From DATKSS01 sp049582065 (lineage in GTDB: Bacteria > Chloroflexota > Dormibacteria > Dormibacterales > Dormibacteraceae), in the NCBI GenBank assembly GCA_049582065.1, contig JBAUTF010000358.1:1-7883 (forward strand): a stretch of DNA of 7,883 nt, written 5' to 3'. Every line of letters starts with the position of its first letter. The first letter of the stretch is position 1. This document shows, one piece after another, positions 4,526 through 7,883 of the stretch. The position numbers and the translations under genes are program-made. Below the pieces are notes generated by a model. The model had not been told where the DNA came from and made no database searches. It saw only the letters and a program-made list of their open reading frames with translations.

Positions 4526-7273
4526 GTGAACCCGGTGGACATCGCGGTTGTGGCCTGTGGTCTGGTGCTCACCGGATTGCTGGGCTGGTTCTTCTTCGGC
4601 CCCAAGAAGGCGCGCTCCGCTGAGCTGGTCGGCAACATCCAAGAGGTCACGGTGACCGTCAAGGGCGGCTACTCGCCGGATCTGGTCCGGGTCCGCCAGG
4701 GCGTTCCACTTCGGATCGTTTTCGATCGCCAGGAAAGCGGCGAGTGCACGTCTCGGGTGGTCTTTCCTGACTTCGCGCTGAACCGATCCCTCCCTGCCTA
4801 TACGCAGACCAGGGTCGAGCTCTTGCCAGACAACGTGGGGGAGTTCGGATTCGCCTGCGGGATGAACATGGTCCACGGCAAGCTGATCGTCGAGCCGCAA
4901 GCCAACGGCCATGGCGCACCGGCTCCGATTGCAGCCAAGATCGAGCCCCCGCGCTCCGAGGTGGCCGTGTTGGACCAGCCGGCCGATGACCAGGAGATGG
5001 CCGAGCGCAAGACCGAGATCAGGGATCTCACACGACGTGTGGCGGTCGGCGCGGCGCTCACGGCTCCTGTGCTCTTCGCGGTCATGGCCGGCAGCTTCCT
5101 CTCGGTTGGGATCCTGGCCAACCACTGGGTGGAGCTGGCGCTGATCATCCCGGTGATGTTCTACTCGGGCTGGCCCATCCACCGCACTGGATGGCTCAGC
5201 CTGGTCCACCGGCAGGCCGAGATGAACGCCCTGATCACCCTCGGCAGCTCGGCGGCGTTTGGCTACAGCCTCATCGTGACCGTGTCTCCAGGGATACTGC
5301 CCGCCGGCCTGCGCGACGTGTACTTCGAAGCGGTCGGCGTGATCATCACCCTGATCCTTCTCGGTCGGCTCTTCGAGGCCCGCGCCAAGGCAGGCACCGG
5401 CGAGGCGATTCGAAAGCTGATCGGGCTCCAGGCGCGCACCGCGCGGGTCGTGCGCAATGGCGTTGAAACCGACATCCCGGTCGAGGACGTGGTCGCGGGT
5501 GATGTCGTTATCGTCCGCCCGGGCGAGAAGATCCCGGTGGACGGCGAGGTCGTCGACGGCGAGTCCTCAGTCGATGAGTCGATGGTCACAGGTGAGCCGA
5601 TCCCGGTGACCAAGCGATCCGGCGACCCAGTGATCGGCGCCACCATCAACCGTACCGGCTCGTTTCGCTTTCGAGCCACCAGGGTCGGCCGAGACACGAT
5701 GCTGGCCCAGATCATCAAGCTGGTCCAGCAGGCCCAGGGCTCGAAGGCGCCGATTCAGCGACTGGCAGATTCCGTGTCCGGCTATTTCGTGCCCGCCGTG
5801 ATGGGAATCGCGATCTGGACCTTCGTGGCCTGGTTTGTTTTCGGCCCGCAGCCTGCATTCACTTCGGCGATGGTGAGCGCGGTGGCTGTGCTGATCATCG
5901 CCTGCCCCTGCGCTCTCGGCCTGGCGACTCCCCTCGCAGTGATGGTCAGCACCGGCAAGGGAGCTGAGCAGGGCATCCTGATCCGCTCGGCGGAAGCCTT
6001 GGAGACCGCCCACGAGCTTGACACGATCGTCCTGGACAAAACGGGCACGATCACGCGCGGCCAGCCCGCGCTGACGGATGTTGTTGGCACAGGCGACATC
6101 AAAGAAGACGATCTCTTGCGACTCGCCGCATCGGCCGAACGGTTGTCCGAGCACCCGCTGGCCGCGGCTGTGCTGGCGGGAGCCACTTCTCGCGAGATCG
6201 TCCTCAGCGAACCCGCCAGATTCGATTCGGTCACCGGCCAGGGCATCCGGGCCGCAGTTGACGGTCGCCAGGTCCTGATCGGCAACCCCGCCCTGCTTCG
6301 CGATGCCGGCGTCGATGCCACCGCATTAGAGGCGACTGCCGACCGACTCTCGGCCGACGGTAAGACGCCACTCCTCGTCGCCATCGACGGCAAGCCGGCC
6401 GGCGTTCTCGCTGTCGCCGACACGCTGAAGGAAGAGTCGGTGGCCGCTGTGGCCAGTCTGCGCGCGCTCGGTCTACAGGTCGTGATGATCACCGGTGACA
6501 ACCGGCGCACCGCAGCCGCGATCGCGCGCCAGGTGGGAATCGGGCGCGTTCTCGCGGAAGTGCTTCCCGACCGCAAGGCCGCTGAAGTGAAGCGACTGCA
6601 GTCGGAGGGCAGGCGCGTGGCGATGGTCGGCGACGGCATCAACGACGCGCCTGCGCTGGCCCAGGCGGACATCGGCCTGGCGATCGGAACGGGCACTGAC
6701 GTAGCCATCGAGTCATCTGACATCACACTCATCTCCGGATCGCTTCGCGGTGTGGTGACGGCGATCCGGCTGAGTCGCGCCACGATGCGCAACATCCGCC
6801 AGAACCTGGTCTGGGCCTTCGGTTACAACGTGATCGGAATCCCGATCGGCGCCGGGGCCCTCTATCCGTTTCTCGGGCTGCGCTTGAGTCCGATGATCGC
6901 TGCCGGGGCGATGGCGCTCAGATCGCTGTCGGTCGTGACGAACTCCAATCGACTTCGCAGCTTCAAGATGAAGCCGGAAAGCAGTGCCCCGGTGGGCAAC
7001 GTTGTGGAACCCATCGTCGAGGTCGGTATCGCGCCCAGTGGAAGATCAGGAGATTCAGATGTGACGGCAGACATGCCAGAGGAAGGAATGGAAGGAAAAC
7101 GATCAGAGATCGATCCGGTCTGCGGAATGAGTGTCGACCCCGCCCAAACCGACTTGCGCTCTGACCTGAACGGCAGGACGTACTACTTCTGCGCATCAAG
7201 CTGCAAAGCAAGCTTCGACAAGGACCCTGGCAAGTTCGTAGGCGGAGCGAAGACCGGGCGCCGCAACGCATAA
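4526..7273 (+). CDS. copA: Cu(I)-exporting P1B-type ATPase with N-terminal cupredoxin-like and C-terminal YHS domains
   Basis: Pumps Cu(I) out of the cytoplasm using ATP. In the 915-residue protein, a hydrophobic segment (4-25) is followed by KKAR, then a cupredoxin-like domain (about 38-123) with candidate ligands Cys74 (SGEC) and Cys111/Met113/Met115 plus His117 in ACGMNMVHG. A flexible Ala/Pro/Glu linker (124-165) follows. The core has membrane segments at about 171-193, 201-217, 232-255, 263-284, 417-439, 449-470, 760-780 and 785-806. Motifs are TGE (355-357), CPC (460-462), DKTGT with phospho-acceptor Asp504, His543-Pro544 in SEHPLA, TGDN (656-659) and GDGIND (702-707). CPC, Tyr767-Asn768, Met796 and Ser800 mark the copper class P1B-1. 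Arg799 replaces a usual Ser. Residues 862-905 form a YHS domain with Cys866, Cys889 and Cys893. The usual N-terminal HMA domain (GMTCxxC) is absent. The GTG start at 4526 is 4 bases after csoR, implying translational coupling; a GTG at 4535 is also possible. Confidence 0.93.
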   Translation: MNPVDIAVVACGLVLTGLLGWFFFGPKKARSAELVGNIQEVTVTVKGGYSPDLVRVRQGVPLRIVFDRQESGECTSRVVFPDFALNRSLPAYTQTRVELLPDNVGEFGFACGMNMVHGKLIVEPQANGHGAPAPIAAKIEPPRSEVAVLDQPADDQEMAERKTEIRDLTRRVAVGAALTAPVLFAVMAGSFLSVGILANHWVELALIIPVMFYSGWPIHRTGWLSLVHRQAEMNALITLGSSAAFGYSLIVTVSPGILPAGLRDVYFEAVGVIITLILLGRLFEARAKAGTGEAIRKLIGLQARTARVVRNGVETDIPVEDVVAGDVVIVRPGEKIPVDGEVVDGESSVDESMVTGEPIPVTKRSGDPVIGATINRTGSFRFRATRVGRDTMLAQIIKLVQQAQGSKAPIQRLADSVSGYFVPAVMGIAIWTFVAWFVFGPQPAFTSAMVSAVAVLIIACPCALGLATPLAVMVSTGKGAEQGILIRSAEALETAHELDTIVLDKTGTITRGQPALTDVVGTGDIKEDDLLRLAASAERLSEHPLAAAVLAGATSREIVLSEPARFDSVTGQGIRAAVDGRQVLIGNPALLRDAGVDATALEATADRLSADGKTPLLVAIDGKPAGVLAVADTLKEESVAAVASLRALGLQVVMITGDNRRTAAAIARQVGIGRVLAEVLPDRKAAEVKRLQSEGRRVAMVGDGINDAPALAQADIGLAIGTGTDVAIESSDITLISGSLRGVVTAIRLSRATMRNIRQNLVWAFGYNVIGIPIGAGALYPFLGLRLSPMIAAGAMALRSLSVVTNSNRLRSFKMKPESSAPVGNVVEPIVEVGIAPSGRSGDSDVTADMPEEGMEGKRSEIDPVCGMSVDPAQTDLRSDLNGRTYYFCASSCKASFDKDPGKFVGGAKTGRRNA
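7048..7063 (+). promoter_or_regulatory. Shine-Dalgarno-like site inside copA, possible internal start for the YHS domain
   Basis: AGGAG at 7048-7052 is followed after 8 bases by an in-frame GTG (7061-7063). A second GAGG (7079-7082) lies 5 bases before an in-frame ATG at 7088. Initiation at either would give a free YHS protein of 70 or 61 residues from the copA message. The region encodes a non-conserved linker, so these signals could be relics of a once separate YHS gene. Functional use is inference. Confidence 0.3.
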
Positions 7274-7317
7274 CCTGAGATTCTCGCCGGATCCCCTGAT
7301 GACCAACCGGCCGACCC

Positions 7318-7334
7318 TCGGGCTATAAGCCCGA
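7318..7334. terminator. Hairpin between convergent operons, possible bidirectional terminator
   Basis: TCGGGCT-ATA-AGCCCGA is a perfect 7-base-pair stem with a 3-base loop, 44 bases after the copA stop and just beyond the end of the convergent NifX-like gene. No T-run follows on either strand, so it is not a canonical intrinsic terminator. Its location between converging transcripts still suits transcript ending or 3'-end protection. Confidence 0.4.
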
Positions 7335-7339
7335 CGCGC

Positions 7340-7678
7340 TTACGTTCGCGTCTCGTTGAGCAGTCCCAGTAGGGCTTCTCGCGCATTCCCGGCCACTCCC
7401 AGGTGGACTCTGATGCCCATCTTGCCGAGCATGTGCTCCATCGGCGGCCCCATGTGATCGGCGGCGACGACCTCGACCGCGTGGTCCTTGAGGAACCGCG
7501 CGACCCGGGCGTGGTGGCCGGGCTCTGTTCCGGAGTCGTGCAGCCGGTCCCAGCCGACGGCGAACTCCTGCCAGTCCTCGATCACGCCGGCGCTTACTTT
7601 TGCTACCGCGACACGATCGGCGCGACCCCAACGTGCATCCACCAAGCCCGCATGTGTAACCGGGATGCAGATGATCAC
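7340..7678 (-). CDS. NifX/NifB-type iron-molybdenum cofactor-binding domain protein
   Basis: A 112-residue single-domain protein of the dinitrogenase iron-molybdenum cofactor family (the fold of NifX, NafY and the NifB C-terminus). It begins with the family's short strand MIICIPVTHAG and reads GRADRVAVAKV. It then has the helix-strand unit HHARVARFLKDHAVEVVAAD, followed by GPPMEHMLGKMGIRVHLGVAG and a last helix NAREALLGLL. In nitrogen fixers these domains carry metal clusters; stand-alone versions in other bacteria are widespread and mostly uncharacterised, often beside Fe-S or ATPase proteins. No other nif gene is seen, so nitrogenase involvement should not be assumed. The GTG start at 7678 overlaps the upstream gene's stop in GTGA, indicating translational coupling; no separate Shine-Dalgarno is evident. 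Pro-Pro-Met and several His residues could bind metal. The family call is secure, the role unknown. Confidence 0.85.
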   Translation of the reverse strand: MIICIPVTHAGLVDARWGRADRVAVAKVSAGVIEDWQEFAVGWDRLHDSGTEPGHHARVARFLKDHAVEVVAADHMGPPMEHMLGKMGIRVHLGVAGNAREALLGLLNETRT

Positions 7679-7883
7679 CTCGAGGTCAAGGACTCGTCGA
7701 GCAGCTCGATGATGTCGCGGACGATGAGTCGCCCATCGTTTCCGGTTGACTTCACCGCATCCTCGAAGAGGGATACCTCAAAGGGACAGCAGACGGCGAG
7801 CATCTCTGCGCCTGTGCCCACAGCCTCGCGGACCCGGACCTCCGAGAGGCGCTGGTCGACGTGCTCTTTGACAAAGCCGCTGT
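7675..7883 (-). CDS. C-terminal end of an Fe-S oxidoreductase, CCG (cysteine-rich domain) type, partial
   Basis: A 68-codon tail of a gene that enters from the right edge; its start lies outside the window. The reading (first whole codon at 7881) runs SGFVKEHVDQRLSEVRVREA, then VGTGAEMLAVCCPFEVSLFE, then DAVKSTGNDG, RLIVRDIIELLDESL and TGA at 7675-7677. This matches the end of the second cysteine-rich domain of GlpC/HdrD-like (Fe-S)-binding oxidoreductases, in which a Cys-Pro-x-Cys block is followed by a short helix and an 'I-x-E-L-hydrophobic' ending. Here the block reads Cys-Cys-Pro-Phe-Glu: the usual last Cys is Glu, with an extra Cys in front. Such proteins bind 4Fe-4S clusters and pass electrons, often with membrane or flavin partners. 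The stop overlaps the GTG of the NifX-like gene by 4 bases, so the two are one operon. Confidence 0.75.
   Translation of the reverse strand, partial: SGFVKEHVDQRLSEVRVREAVGTGAEMLAVCCPFEVSLFEDAVKSTGNDGRLIVRDIIELLDESLTSR

Noticed and set aside
1..7883. CRISPR array, insertion sequence, toxin-antitoxin or phage-defence genes
   Set aside because: No regularly spaced repeats, transposase motifs, terminal repeats or recognisable defence domains were found on either strand.

Overview
The window looks like a chromosomal segment of a high-GC, Gram-positive-type bacterium, most likely an actinobacterium. This rests on GTG/TTG starts, strong G/C at third codon positions, a CsoR-type copper repressor, an HxlR remnant and a SHOCT membrane protein. 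The phylum call is inference, because there is no rRNA or phylogenetic marker here.

Left part (1-2715): a minus-strand FAD-dependent amine/amino-acid oxidoreductase of the DAO family (121-1404) is divergent from a plus-strand aldo/keto reductase (1858-2715). A gap of about 450 bases between them has no recognisable gene. The FAD gene and the gap look less GC-rich than the rest. Right behind the reductase lies the 3' end of an HxlR-family winged-helix regulator (2741-3038), frameshifted and without its DNA-binding part, so a pseudogene.

Centre (about 3180-7273): a four-gene copper-handling operon on the plus strand. In order it holds a 72-residue membrane SHOCT protein, a 218-residue Met-rich exported or anchored protein with two PepSY-like halves, the copper-sensing repressor CsoR with its intact Cys-His-Cys site, and a 915-residue Cu(I) P-type ATPase. 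The genes are 4 to 43 bases apart. Two related CsoR-type boxes (ATACCCC...GGGGT) lie before the first gene and directly before csoR. This suggests autoregulation with two entry points: CsoR without copper represses, and Cu(I) releases it. The ATPase is unusual. It has no N-terminal HMA metal-binding domain; an N-terminal membrane segment plus a cupredoxin-like domain takes that place, and a YHS metal-binding domain is fused to the C-terminus. A Shine-Dalgarno-like site inside the gene could also yield the YHS domain as a free small protein.

Right end (7340-7883, minus strand, convergent with the ATPase): a NifX/NifB-type iron-molybdenum cofactor domain protein, overlapped by 4 bases by the end of an Fe-S oxidoreductase of the cysteine-rich CCG type that runs off the window. 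A perfect hairpin lies between the convergent operons.

The most interesting part is the copper operon: the cupredoxin-ATPase-YHS fusion, its topology, and the two uncharacterised membrane proteins in front of the repressor.
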